A DNA stretch of 64,000 nt from the NCBI GenBank assembly GCA_021234155.1, contig JAJEKV010000079.1, positions 1 to 64,000 of the forward strand, read 5' to 3'. Of the stretch, positions 48,491-60,852 are shown one piece after another. Under the pieces are notes generated by a model. The model was not told the origin of the DNA. It worked only from the letters and a program-made list of their open reading frames with translations, and searched no databases. The position numbers and the translations under genes were made by a program. This DNA comes from Isoetes taiwanensis (lineage: Eukaryota; Streptophyta; Lycopodiopsida; Isoetales; Isoetaceae). Position 1 is the stretch's first letter, and every line of letters begins with the position of its first letter.

Positions 48491-49895
48491 GGCTCAAACA
48501 TGCCACCTAGGCTCAAACATGCCAAGGTGGCTCAAACATGCCACCAAGGCTCAAACATACCAAGGTGGCTCCAACATGCCACGCGGGCTCTAACACGCCA
48601 TGCGGACTCCAACATGCCAAGGTGGTGCAAAAACGCCACGTGGGCTCCACCGTGCCACATAGGCTCCAACATGCCAAGGTGGCTCACAACATGCCACCTA
48701 GGCTTAAATATGCCAAGGTGGCTCAACACATGCCACCTAGGCTCCAACATGCCACCTAGGCTCCAACATGCCACCGCGGCTCTTTATGCCACCTAGGCTC
48801 AAACATGCCAAGGTGGCTCAAACATGCCACGTGGGCTACAACATGCCACCTAGGCTCCAATATGCCAAGGTGGCTCAAACATGCCACCTAGGCTCCAACA
48901 TGACAAGGTGGCTCAAACATGCCACGTGGGCTTCAACATGCCACCTAGGCTCCAACATGCCAAGATGGCTCAAACTTGCCACCCGCTTTCTAACATGCCA
49001 CCTAGGCTCCAACATGCCATCTAGGCTCCAACATGCCAAGGTGTCTCAAACATGCCATCTAGGCTCAAACATGCCAAGGTGTCTCAAACATGCCACGTGG
49101 GCTCCAACATGCCAAGGTGGCTTTAACATGCCACCTAGGCTCAAACATGCCAAGGTGGCTCCAACATGCCACCTAGGCTCCAACATGACAAAATGGCTCA
49201 AACATGCCACCTAGGCTCCAACGTGCTCAAACATGCCACGTGGGCTCCAACATGCCACCTATACTCCAACTTGCCAAGGTGGCTCAAATATGCCACGTGG
49301 GCTCCAACATGCCACCTAGGCTCCAACATGCCAAGGTGGCTCACACTTGCCACCTAGGCTCAAACATGCCATGCAGGCTCACTTAGGCTCCAACATGCCA
49401 AGGTGGTTCAGGCCACGCCAAATCCAACGCGCCTTCTAGGCTCAACATGCCAAGGTGGCTCAAACATGCCACCTAGGCTAAAAAATGCCAAGGTGGCTCC
49501 AACATGCCACCTAGGCTCCAACATGCTCAAACATGCCATGTGGGCTCCAACATGCCACCTATGCTCCAACATGCCAAGGTGGCTCAGGCATGCCAAGGTG
49601 GCTCAAACATGCCACCTAGGCTCCAACATGACAAGGTGGCTCAAACATGCCAAGTTGGCTCCAACATGCCACCTAGGCACCAACATGCCACCTAGGCTCC
49701 AACATGCCAAGGTGGCTCAAACATGCCACGTGGACTCCAACATGCCACGTGGGCTCTAACATGCTAAGGTGGCTCAAACATGCCACACGGGGTCCAACAT
49801 GTTACACGCCACCTAGGCTCCAACATGCCACCTAGGCTCCAACATGCCAAGGTGGCTTAGGCATGCCACCTAGGCTCAAGCATGCCACCTAGGCA
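48491..49895 (+). repeat. 19-bp minisatellite, block B
   Basis: Same monomers and orientation as block A, including the roughly 150-bp higher-order segment near 49184-49330 (gacaaaatggctc ... aacgtgctcaaac ... ccacctatactcc). Confidence 0.95.
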
Positions 49896-50127
49896 CTCCA
49901 AGTGGTGACATGGCATGCCAAGTAAGGAAGGCCAATTTTTTACTAGGCCAAAAATGAAAAGATATCCATCTTTTGTCTTTCGTTGGGTGATGTTGGCAAA
50001 TTTTGGGTGACATGGCTAGATGGTACTGACGTGGACATGATGACTAGGACTTTATGAAAGCAATATGATAACCTTTAGAATTTTTGGTAGAGGAGTTTGG
50101 CAAGGGATAGAATAGAGGGATCTTGAA
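49896..50127. other. Left-arm-only segment of the inverted structure
   Basis: About 230 bp between minisatellite block B and the start of arm homology, with no counterpart on the right side, where block C abuts the arm directly. No gene seen. Confidence 0.6.
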
Positions 50128-50828
50128 GAACTTAAAGCACTGACACCCTTCCCCAAATCAACCAAGCCGGGGACTTTGGCGGCTTCCTCACCCTGAGGGG
50201 AGAGGCCGCACCCGTGAGATGGACCTGAAAAAGGTTGGCGAGGCATTTTTCTTTCCCGCGTGTGGTTCCGGGAGGGCAAATGCCAATGCCCCCTCCAGTA
50301 GCTCATCTTCCCTATCCGACCGCTTGAATCCACCATTCAAGTAACACCGCCCACTAAATTAAAAAAATCCAAGATCCGTCAGGAGAACTTATCAAACCGT
50401 GAAGCGTCTTGCGATTTTGAGCCCATAGAAACCAAAGTGTTTTGTCGAGGAGCAAATTTTTGGCTCTGGAATGGAGATTTGACTTCTATTGTAGTCTAGA
50501 ATAGCAAAAATACCCTAGGGACCAAGTTACCTGGTCATTTTAGGCAACGAAAAGAAACTATCGAACCCTCTACATGGCGATTTTCATGGTAATGACCTCT
50601 TGCCTCCAATTGACTTTTGATGAGAGCGTGTTGGATATGAGCTACTTTGGACTTCTTGGAGAAGGGGTAATATCGACAAAAAACTGGTCCCGGGGTTTTA
50701 TGATTGCGTTTTGAGTCAATTGGCGGTAGGTTCCTAGTCAGTTCAGTGGGGAGATTTGCCCATTTCCGCGGGCCATGTGCCTTCCCTGAATTGAGATTTT
50801 TCTTTATGTGGCAAACCCAGGAAGGTTT

Positions 50829-50869
50829 TCCATTGTCCTAGTTGGTCAGGACCCTCCCTTTCACCCAAG
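50829..50869 (+). pseudogene. tRNA-Glu(UUC)-like 5' half in the left arm
   Basis: tccattgt, cctagttggtcagga and ctttcacccaag occur in tRNA order and spacing, covering acceptor 5' strand, D arm and anticodon loop (TTC). The T arm is absent. The matching stretch of the right arm lacks it. Confidence 0.65.
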
Positions 50870-50905
50870 ATAACATTGTGCAAGATCCCAAATCGACTAG
50901 GATAT

Positions 50906-50963
50906 GGCCTCCGAAACGTAAACCCTGTGTTGTTAGGTTATTGAAGGGTTTACGTTATGGAGG
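50906..50963. repeat. Hairpin motif, left copy
   Basis: cctccgaaacgtaaaccct and agggtttacgttatggagg are inverted about a spacer of roughly 20 bp. The motif recurs at the palindrome centre and in the right arm. Confidence 0.85.
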
Positions 50964-51228
50964 TTGAGTTTTAGTTGGTTGCACTTGGGACATGGTCAAG
51001 AACTTGCAGTTGAAAATGCGAAGCAATAGGAACGGACGGAATGGGATTTGGATTTATCCTCATCCCAGTGTGGCAATTGGAAGTCAAGAGCGCCTTTTGC
51101 AGTGGCAAAATTGTTTGGGATCATTCGGGATGGCCAATAGATCCAAACTCTGTTATTTCAGTTGCAAGTGGCTCATCTTGTATATTTAGAAAAGGTACAT
51201 CTAGTTATCCAAGAAAACGACTATGTTT

Positions 51229-51290
51229 TGGCCTCCGAAACGTAAACCCTGTATGTTGATAGGTTATTGTAGGGTTTTACGTTTCGCAGA
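51229..51290. repeat. Hairpin motif at palindrome centre
   Basis: cgaaacgtaaaccct (51236-51250) and agggttttacgtttcg (51271-51286) flank a 20-bp spacer, marking the symmetry centre near 51260. Confidence 0.85.
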
Positions 51291-51560
51291 CTAAAACGTG
51301 GTTGTTTTCTTGGATAACTAGGTGCACCTTTTGTAAACATGCATGCGGAGCCATAGCAACTGAAATAACAGAGTTTGGATCTATTGGCCATACCGAATGA
51401 TCCCAAACAATTTTGCAAATCAATGCGAATAAGGCTTTGACTTCCAATTGCCACACTGGGAGGAGGATAAATCCAAACCCCATTCTGTCAGTTCCTATTG
51501 CTTTGCATTTTCAACTTCAACTTCTCGACCATGTCCCAAGTGCAACCGACTAAAACTCGA

Positions 51561-51620
51561 GCTCCATAACGTAAACCCTTCAATAACCTAGCAATACACA
51601 GGGTTTAGGTTTCGGATGCC
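51561..51620. repeat. Hairpin motif, right copy
   Basis: gctccataacgtaaaccctt followed by acagggtttaggtttcgga, the mirror of the left copy. Confidence 0.82.
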
Positions 51621-52171
51621 ATATCCTAGTCAGATTCAACCAGGACCTTGCACAATGTCATCACGTGGAGGGAGGGTGTTGATGTCAGAAGACGGATCCT
51701 TAAAACCTTTCGAAGCGCTCTATCCCAAAGGTCCTCTCCGAGGGCCCTTGGTCCCTCGAATGGAACTCTCCCACTCCGGAACTATAAATTGACTCTGCCA
51801 ATGGACTTAAAACGTCGACATTACCCTCGAAACCAAGTTTCGTGGGCAGAAGACCATCCTTTCTCCAAGAAGTGCCAAAGTAGCGCATGTCCAACACGTT
51901 CGTAGTCAATTGGCCTAAGAGGTGGCTGCGGAATACTGCCATGTAGAGGGTTCGAGTTTCTTTCGTTGCCAAAAATGACCGTGTAACTTGGTCCCTAGGG
52001 TAATTTTACCACTCCGGACGACATGACGAAGTCGAATCTCCATTCTAGAGCCTTTGTATTGCTGCTTGGCACCCTATGACAAAAATACTTGGATTTCTTT
52101 TTCGACCGCAAGACGCTTCATGGTTTGATAAGTTCTCCTAATGTTTGATCTTGGATTTTTTATGCAATTTA

Positions 52172-52193
52172 CTCATGGTAACCACCAAAGGCC
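52172..52193 (-). repeat. Embedded fragment of the tRNA-array spacer
   Basis: Twenty-two bases are identical, in reverse complement, to the array spacer around ggcctttggtggttacca. The left arm has different sequence at this point (gtaacaccgcccactaaatt). Confidence 0.7.
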
Positions 52194-52414
52194 TTACTTG
52201 AATGGTGGATTCAACGGGATATTTAGGAAAACCGAAGCTCCATTGAGGGGGCGCATTGGCATTTGCCCTCCCGGAGGATCATGGCTGCCTCAACAACCTT
52301 TTTTGAGGTCCCATTCCTTTTGTTCAAGCCTCTCCTCTCTAGTGAGGAAGCCATTTTTAGAAAGTCCCCTGGCCTAGTTCGATTTGTGGAAGGGTGTCAG
52401 GCTTTAAGTCCCAC

Positions 52415-54933
52415 GGGCATGTTTGAGCCAACTAGGGTGGCATATTGGAGCCCATGTGGCATGTTTGAGCCACCTTGGCATGTTGGAGCCTAGTTGGCAT
52501 GTTGGAACCCATGTGGGATGTTTGAGCCACCTTTATAATGTCGGAGCCTAGGTGGCATGTTGGAGCCTGCATGGCATTTCGGAGCCTAGGTGGCATGTTT
52601 GAGTGAGCCACCTTGGCGTGTTTGAGCCACCTTGGCACGTTGGAGCCCACGTGGCATGGCTGAGCCACCTTGGCATGTTTGAGCCACTTTGGCATGTTGG
52701 AGCCTAGGTGGCATGTTGGAGCCCACGTGGCATGTTTTGCTACAATAATATTTTTGACCCCACTGGCATGTTTGAGCCAACTAGGTGGCATGTTGGAGCT
52801 CACGTGGCATGTTTGAGCCACCTAGGCATGTTGGAGCCTAAGTGGCATGTTGGAGCCCACGTTAGCATGTTTGAGACACCTTGGCATGATTGAACCACCT
52901 TGGCATGTTGGGGCCTAGGTGGCATGTTTGAGACACCTCGTCATGTTGGAGTCTACGTGGCATGTTTGAGCCAACTAGGTGGCATGTTGGAGCCCATGTG
53001 GCATGTTTGAGCCACCTTGGCATGTTGGAGCCTAGTTGGCATGTTGGAACCCATGTGGGATGTTTGAGCCACCTTGGAATGTTGGAGCCTAGGTGGCATG
53101 TTGGAGCCTGCATGGCATTTCGGAGCCTAGGTGGCATGTTTGAGCGACCTTGGCATGTTTGAGCCTAGGTGGCATGTTTGAGCCCCCGTGGCATGTTGGA
53201 GCCTAGGTGGCATGGTGGAGCCCACGTGGCATGTTGGAGCCTAGGTGGCATGTTGGAGCCACCTTGGCACATTAGACCCTAGGTGGCATTTTGGAACCCA
53301 CGTGGCATGTTTGAGCCTAGGTGGCATGTTTGGGCCACCTTGGCATGTTGGAACCTAGGTGGCATGTTGGAGCCACCTTGGAATGTTAGAGCCTAGGTGG
53401 CATGTTGGAGCTCACGTGGCATGTTTGAGCCACCTTGGCATGTTAGAGCCTAGGTGGCATGTTGGAGCCCACGCTGGCATGTTTGAGATGTTTGAGCCTA
53501 GGTGGCATGTTTGAGCCATCTTGGCATGTTGGAGCCTAGGTGGCATGTTTGAGCCACCCCGTCATGTTGGAGCCCACGTGGCATGTTGGAGCCAACTAGG
53601 TGGCATGTTAGAGCCCACGTGGCATGTTTGAGCCACTTTGGCATGTTGGAGCCTAGTTGGCATGTTGGAACCCATGTGGGATGTTTGAGCCACCTTGGAA
53701 TGTTGGAGCCTCAGTGGCATGTTGGTGCCTGGATGGCATTTCGGAGCATAGGTGGCATGTTTGAGCCATTTTGAGCCACCTTGGCATGTTGGAGCCTACA
53801 TGGCATGTTGTGAGCCACCTTAGCATGTTTGAGCCTAGGTGGCATGTTGGTAGGTGGCATGTTACATTTAGGTGGCATGTTTATCTCCAATGCACGGCAT
53901 GTTGGAGGCTAGGGGGCATGTTTGAGCCTAGGTGGCATGTTGGAGCCTAGGTGGCATGTTATTGGAGCCTAGGTGGCATTTTGGAGCCCAATATGTGGCA
54001 TGTTTGAGCCACCTTGGCATGTTTGAGCATGTTGGAGCCTAGGTGGCATGTTGGGGCATAGGTGGCATGTTAGAGCCCACGTGGCATGTTTGAGCACGCT
54101 GGAGCCTAGGTTGGAGCCATTTTGTCGGCTTTGGAGCCTAGGTGGCATGTTGGAATTTCCTTGGCATGTTTGAGCCGTGGGTGGCATGTTAGAGCCACCT
54201 TGGCATATTGGAGCCCACGTGGCATGTTGGAGCGCATGTGGCATGTTTGAGCCACCTTGGCATGTTGGAGCCTAGGTGGCATGTTGGAGCCCACGTGTCA
54301 TGTTTGAGCCACCTTGACAAGTTGGAGCATAGGTGGCATGTTGGAGCCAATGGCATGTTTGAGCATGTTGGAGCCTAGATGGCATGTTTGAGCCATTTTG
54401 TCATGTTGGAGCCTAGGTGGCATGTTGGAGCCACCTTGGCATGTTTGAGCCTAGGTGGCATGTTAGAGCCACCTTGGCATGTTGGAGCCCACGTGGCATG
54501 TTTGAGACACCTTGGCATGTTGGAGCCTAGATGGCATGTTGGAGCCTAGGTGGCATGTTGGAGCCCACGCTGGCATGTTTGAGCCACCTTGGCATGTTGG
54601 AGCCTAGGTAGCATGTTGAAGCCCATGTGGCATGTTTGAGCCACCTTGGCATGTTGGAGCCTAGGTGGCATGTTGGAGCCCATGTGGCATGTTTGAGCCT
54701 AGGTGGCATGTTAGAGCCATGGTGGCATGTTGGAGCCTAGGTGGCATATTTAAGCCTAGGTGGCATGTTGGAGCCTAGGTGGCATGGTGGAGCCCACGTG
54801 GCATGTTTGCGTCGCCTTGGCATATTGGAGCATGCATGGCATGTTAGAGCCCGCGTGGCATGTTGGAGCCACCTTGGTGGCATGTTTGAGCCACCTTGGT
54901 GGCATGTTTGAGCCACCTTGGCATGTTTGAGCC
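52415..54933 (-). repeat. 19-bp minisatellite, block C (reverse orientation)
   Basis: Same monomer as blocks A and B, reverse complemented (ggcatgttggagcctaggt and similar). A roughly 180-bp higher-order segment (gagccaactagg ... ggaacccatgtgggatg ... ggcatttcggagc) appears three times, near 52424, 52966 and 53586. The complement of the block A/B higher-order segment lies near 54293-54420. Open frames here are spurious. Confidence 0.95.
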
Positions 54934-56321
54934 TTTTTTTTGCCATGTAAGAAAGCCATTACAGGCAGCCAGGTAGCCTAACTATTTATTAAAGATATTT
55001 TTTAACTACATGGTCTCCCTAAGTCGATTGTGTTCGATCGAGATTCTAAATTTACTGGTCATGATTGAGGGAATGGTAGGCAGCCACCCATCTCGTGCAG
55101 AGCAAAGAATCCTCACATTTCTACTGGAGGAGTGGTCGGAAATCATCTTTGACCACTGGCTCTATGTTTCTGTAGTTTTATCGTGGATTGGAGCATGTTG
55201 TTGAGCCCCAACGATTCAGACCTGTGGCAAAGGGGTTTTATTTCAAGCTCGCCTTAGCTCTGAAGAATCCTTAAGCACAAGACCCTGAGGTTAGAACAGT
55301 CGCATGTCTCCTTTCTACGTTTTAACTAGAATGGGAAGCCAATCATGCATCGACAAGGTGTGCTTTGTTAGCTCTGTTCTAGCTACGGAGGAGCCCAAAT
55401 CATAATGGTATGCTTTATTCCCTTTCTGGATGCCTTGGGCCAGATTTCTTTCTCAGATTTAGACTGGATATGCTGCACTCGCTGTAGCTTAGATGACTGC
55501 ACTGATTGTAGCAAGGATTCGTTGCACTCATTGCAGCTTAGGGGGTACTAGACGGCTGCAGGCTGTATAGCAAGGATCTGCTGCACTTATTGCAGCTTAG
55601 GGACTTCAACTTATCTGGATTATTTGGTTTCACTCTGGACAGATGCTAGAGCAATACCATTTGATTGTGTTTCCCATTTTAAACATGGAAAGACACTTTC
55701 TATTCAAAGATCATGTGTTATTGCGTTAGGTTTCAGTTGGGGCAAGCAAGAACAAAAAATGTGCAGTCCTAGTCCTGATGTTCACTACTGCATTAGATTC
55801 AATTTGGGGTATATCACATTTCTTATCTGCTACAGACTGGGCTCACCAAGATGAGTGCGTTGGAATTATTCAGCCGGCATCTAAGGTATGATTCTTGCAG
55901 TAGTCTATTTGTTGGTGTAGTTTTGGAATATATTTAGTGTGCTGGTCCTTGAGCAGTCCCCTCTCTGTGGGTGAGCAAAGGAGACTTCTCAAGAATGGTG
56001 GACTTTAGCTTGAGCGATCCTCTTTTGCTGTGGAGGTCTTTGGGTGCATGTGGCAGCATTCTTCTGTTTTGGTTCAGCCCTGATTGTTATAGATGTGATG
56101 GCATGTAATTTGGATGGAGTCTAGTTATTTCATGTTGACCCTCTTTCATCCCAGCTGAAAGGAGATGTGGATTTCAGAAGAGTGCATCATGAAAGCAATC
56201 TGCCTGAAGGCAAGTGATTCTAGGGGAACATTGGACGGGAGGCCACATGCTCTTACAGCTGCTAGCAGGTTGAAGGTGGGTTATGAGCCAGCCAGTGGTG
56301 GGGGGCTTTAGTTTACCTTTT
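54934..56321. other. Unassigned intergenic sequence
   Basis: No open frame with recognisable similarity. Short frames near 55010-55204 and 55624-55854 show no domain I know. Contains the small repeat cluster at 55465-55610. Confidence 0.4.
55465..55610 (+). repeat. Cluster of ctgcact-ttgcagcttag repeats
   Basis: Four imperfect copies of a 20-25 bp word (tgctgcactcgctgtagctt, tgcactcattgcagcttagg, tgcacttattgcagcttagg and a shorter one), each with a small inverted ctgca/tgcag core. Confidence 0.7.
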
Positions 56322-57395
<1,074 letters not shown>

Positions 57396-57829
57396 GCTGG
57401 GTCCACATGCCTCACTTAGAGATGACGAGAGAGAATAATGAGAGAATACGAGAGATGAGAGATGGGGAGAGATGGGAGATGGGTGAGAGTGGGAAAACCC
57501 AACTCTCACCTCGAGATGATTCGCCCCTTGCAGCCCGTTAGGGGCCTTTTCATTGCCCACTAACCAAACAATTAGCCTTTAATTTTCACCAAAAAAAAAA
57601 GCGCCAAATGTTTCCCACAATGGAGCCATTTCCCCGCTTTTATTGATCTTCAAGGCACTTTATTCTTGCTCCAAGTATCCAATTCCTCAAGCAATTAGCC
57701 GATTCGATCCGTATTCATCCGATCACGCCTGCATTTTCATTATATTTTTGTGCATTCGCTCATTAATTTCTCAATCGGCAATTTCCTTTTATGTCGCCCT
57801 TATTCCCAATCAATTAATTGATTCGGATG

Positions 57830-58087
57830 TCTAAGGCCTCTCGACCTTTGCGGTTTGTCCCAAAACGGGAAGCCTTTCGTGCCTCCTGGATTGAAAAATG
57901 GCACCAAGAAGGACCCGAAAATGACAAAGGTAGATCTCCATGGATGTGCAATTGGAGACTAATTAAATTCCCCTTCAAGACAGTCAAAAAGAAAAGAGAT
58001 CCAAGCGTGTATTCAAAGAAAATTCAGGCACCCTCCAATATTGTGAGTGAATATATAGAAACCGATGGAATTTATTGTTGTGCATGA
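57830..58087 (+). CDS. Hypothetical ORF, unrecognised
   Basis: An open frame of up to 89 codons; an in-frame start at 57818 and a second Met a few codons later are both possible. The product is basic, with no domain I recognise. A GT-containing splice-donor-like aaaggtag near 57930 would allow it to be a first exon. Upstream (57540-57600) is ordinary non-coding sequence. It may be a chance frame. Confidence 0.2.
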   Translation, partial: SKASRPLRFVPKREAFRASWIEKWHQEGPENDKGRSPWMCNWRLIKFPFKTVKKKRDPSVYSKKIQAPSNIVSEYIETDGIYCCA

Positions 58088-58089
58088 GC

Positions 58090-59522
58090 GTTAAAATTTA
58101 AAGTGAGAAAATAGAAGGGATGGCTAGGGTTTTGACGGGCGACGTTTAGAGGGCGGCGGGAGGATCATTTAAGGTCTTAAGCCATCCATAGCTGGAAGAG
58201 CAACATCCGCCGCTGCCATTGTGCTTTCGGGATCCCGGGTATAGTTGCATGATCGGGTCTTTACCTACGGATCTTATTCATTCAAGTTCGGTGATGCCCT
58301 TGCTTTGCCATCGTAAAAGTATAAGATTGTGACCCGTAAGAAGTGTCTTTGTTGCTTTTTCTCCGATTCCGATCTCAATAGGCTAAAGATAGCGGAATTT
58401 TGTGTCAAGACTCTTCTTTGAGCCATGCTCAAAATTTGCCCTCTCTCATTCTCTTGTTGGTTGCCCTATGGGCTCGTTGCAAGAATTTAAGCTTGTCATT
58501 CAGGTTTGTAGGTTAAACCTCTTTTGTTGCACTCACCGTTGGTTAAGGCCATGTCCGCTGTGGTTCTCGAGACTCCGGGTTTCAAGAATGCCCATATGTT
58601 GCAAGTTTTTTGATGGTTTTGAGCCGTAAATGCTTTTGAGAACACGACCTCATTATTCACTTTTAAAGAGTTCATGATAAAGGCAAAGATTATAGGTAAT
58701 TGTGCAACCAAAGTTTGCAAAAATGGGCTGTCCTTCCCTTTTAGAGAGAGAAGATCTTGTGGGTGCGGGTGCATGTCTATGGAATGCGATGAGAGATGCA
58801 TCTTTGGTTATTCTGTTTAAGTTGTGGCACCTTGAGATGCAACTTAGTCCCGCTAATTCAATGTCATCCCCATTTCCCAAAGAAGGGGAAATTAGGTTCT
58901 ATGGACGGGCATGGCTCAACTTCCGATAGTGAAAGGGGTCGATTAAGTAATCTTGGGAGGAGACCGTGGTTACTTTACCACTTACTGATTTATCGAATGT
59001 TATTCAAGTGTCCAAGGAAACTTGACTCGGATCGATGAGGAAGTTGAGCATTTTGCAACTATGGCCTATGCTAGTAGTAGGAGGACTTTGAATAGCGATT
59101 GGACCACCCTGGGGCAATCCCATTATCTTCTCGCATTATTGAAGAGGGAGCATCAAGTCCCTCAAGAACATAATTGGAACGGGACATGATCTTCTATAGT
59201 ACAAGTTTGCGTGGATGGATTCTAGGCCGAAAGTAAATGCGCCGGAATGATAGTTGCTTCCAAAGCCCTTCAATTGCTTGCATCAATGAGGTGGTGAGCT
59301 TCAAATGGTTGCGCATTGTAGTCTTCACACGGATCTTAATCTTTGTTTCAAGTAGGGAAGACCCATATCGATTATTATAGACTCCTGATTTTGGAATGTT
59401 GGTGATACTTCTTTCTATCTGGTGACCAATGTTTTGATCTTGCATATCTGGCCTATTGTGGAGCCACCAAATAAGGTCATGTACCTGTTTTACTTATTAA
59501 TAAAATTTAAATATCTTGCCTA

Positions 59523-59524
<2 letters not shown>
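58090..59524. other. Unassigned sequence ending in a poly(A)
   Basis: No recognised protein. The 3' end reads attaataaaatttaaatatc then gcctac before a 39-A run, like the tail of a plant LINE or a retroposed transcript. I could not find a target duplication. Confidence 0.35.

Positions 59525-59562
<38 letters not shown>
59524..59562 (+). repeat. Poly(A) tract of about 38 bases
   Basis: A pure A-run preceded about 25 bp upstream by aataaa. It is either a retroposition tail or a simple repeat. Confidence 0.85.
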
Positions 59563-59569
59563 ATGAAAG

Positions 59570-60110
59570 TGATAGACACAAAGAATAGGAAGTCCCCCGC
59601 AATGGACAGATCACGGTGTCTCCACATTCCTCAATCTCCTGAACGAGATGAAATTGGTAACCGGAGGCACCCTCAACCTCTCCAACACATAGTGGAGGGA
59701 AATTATGATGAAATTGCAGCCCTTTGTTGGGGGTTTAGTGGAGCTGAGACAACTAAAGAACAAATGGGATAAGCTTGCAATAAATTTAAAGATGAGAAGG
59801 AGGCTTGTAGCCATACGTGTTCCGAACCATCAAGTTGGCAAAGTAAGTATGACGAGAATGGAAGAAGTTAAATATGGTGTTACCTCGATAATCCAATACC
59901 GTCTGCTGGTGATGATGGTGAATTTGGCAATGAAGCTTTTTTTTAGATGCAGACTTGCATGCCAATTACTTCAGAAATCTTTCATGAATGACAGCTTTTT
60001 CTTTGAAATCGTTGGAACAGATGCAACATTTGAAGACCAATTTGCTGATCCACCCAATTCAAACAATGATGTTAACACCGAAAATTTAAAACATTGATGC
60101 GAAAATTCCA
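59570..60110 (+). pseudogene. PIF/Harbinger ORF1-like Myb/SANT domain relic
   Basis: One frame encodes QLKNKWDKL, the hallmark of the Myb/SANT-like DNA-binding domain that accompanies plant PIF/Harbinger transposases. The upstream part of the domain (GNRRHPQ and following) is in another frame, so frameshifts or lost introns break it. It lies about 1.8 kb from, and convergent to, the transposase relic at 61912-63057, consistent with both coming from one element. Confidence 0.5.
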
Positions 60111-60655
60111 ATGAATAGGACACCCACGAGAAACCGTATTGATTCTTCAAGTCCTAGATCAGCAAAGATGTAATCAGCCCGAGTTTGTGGAAAACCTACA
60201 AGTAGAAAGAAGTCCAATAGTTGCAAATAGATGAGGACATTGCAATGGGAATATCACGGATGGCAAGCACATTTGGGGACACGAGGGTGAAGAAATTAGA
60301 TTTTCATTGAAAGAAGAAAGTGCAAGAAAAATTGAGTTGGTCGTGGAATTGGAAACAATAAGATCTCTAAAACAGGTCTGAAAATTGCAGAGTCAATGGC
60401 TGCAATGACTCAAAAGCATATGTGAAATGACAAAGGAGACCTTGCTCGAAATTGCCAAACTTGCTGCCAAAAACAAGGAATAAAGGTTCGTTTTCGCTTA
60501 TTTGCTTTTTAGAATTTCCTTTTTGGAACTGTCACAAAATCATCCAGTATTCTTAAATATTAAAGAAGTTGTACAGCCCTATTATTTTAGCATTAAATAT
60601 TGCCTTCTAGTCACAGATCATCCAAATTCGTAAAGGCTACTTAAGCTCCCTCCAA
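60110..60655. other. Unassigned sequence
   Basis: Follows the Myb/SANT relic. Sequence near 60260-60480 may be a decayed extension of its reading frame (lysine/glutamate-rich), with multiple stops. Confidence 0.35.
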
Positions 60656-60852
60656 TTCTTGCATGCAAGCCCCTTCGACAATATGGAGAGAGTCGCGGAA
60701 CCGAAAGCCAACGCTCTCCTAGCGCTCCTCTTCTTCGAGTTCCTCTTCTTCGAGTTCCTCTTCTTCGAAGTTCCTATCAAACTCCACCCACCACATCTTC
60801 ATCTTCCTCCCGAAGCCCTACTATTCTCGACCATGATACCGGCCTACCTCCG

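Larger units (their letters stand above)
50128..51260 (+). repeat. Left arm of the palindrome
   Basis: Pairs with 51261-52412 in inverted orientation. Short open frames occur (for example 50052-50336 on the minus strand), but they are not conserved in the other arm, so I do not call a gene. Confidence 0.8.
51261..52412 (-). repeat. Right arm of the palindrome
   Basis: Inverted partner of 50128-51260. Small indels and substitutions are scattered along it, so the duplication is not recent. Confidence 0.8.
48491..54933. repeat. Large inverted-repeat (foldback-like) structure
   Basis: Block B (forward) and block C (reverse) of one minisatellite flank two imperfectly complementary arms (about 50128-51260 and 51261-52412). 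By eye the arms are roughly 70-75% alike: acttaaagc-ctgacaccctt at 50128 is mirrored at 52388-52410, and the match continues to the centre. Long inverted arms with tandem repeats recall foldback transposons, but no target duplication was found. Confidence 0.75.

Noticed and set aside
50052-50336. 94-codon frame in the palindrome left arm
   Set aside because: Not kept in the right arm, no recognisable domain, and overlaps the left-arm-only boundary.
50906-51620. Telomere-like repeats (gtaaaccct)
   Set aside because: The words resemble the plant telomere unit ccctaaa only partly and do not occur in tandem.
51700-51972. 90-codon minus-strand frame in the right arm
   Set aside because: The corresponding left-arm sequence does not keep the frame; likely chance.
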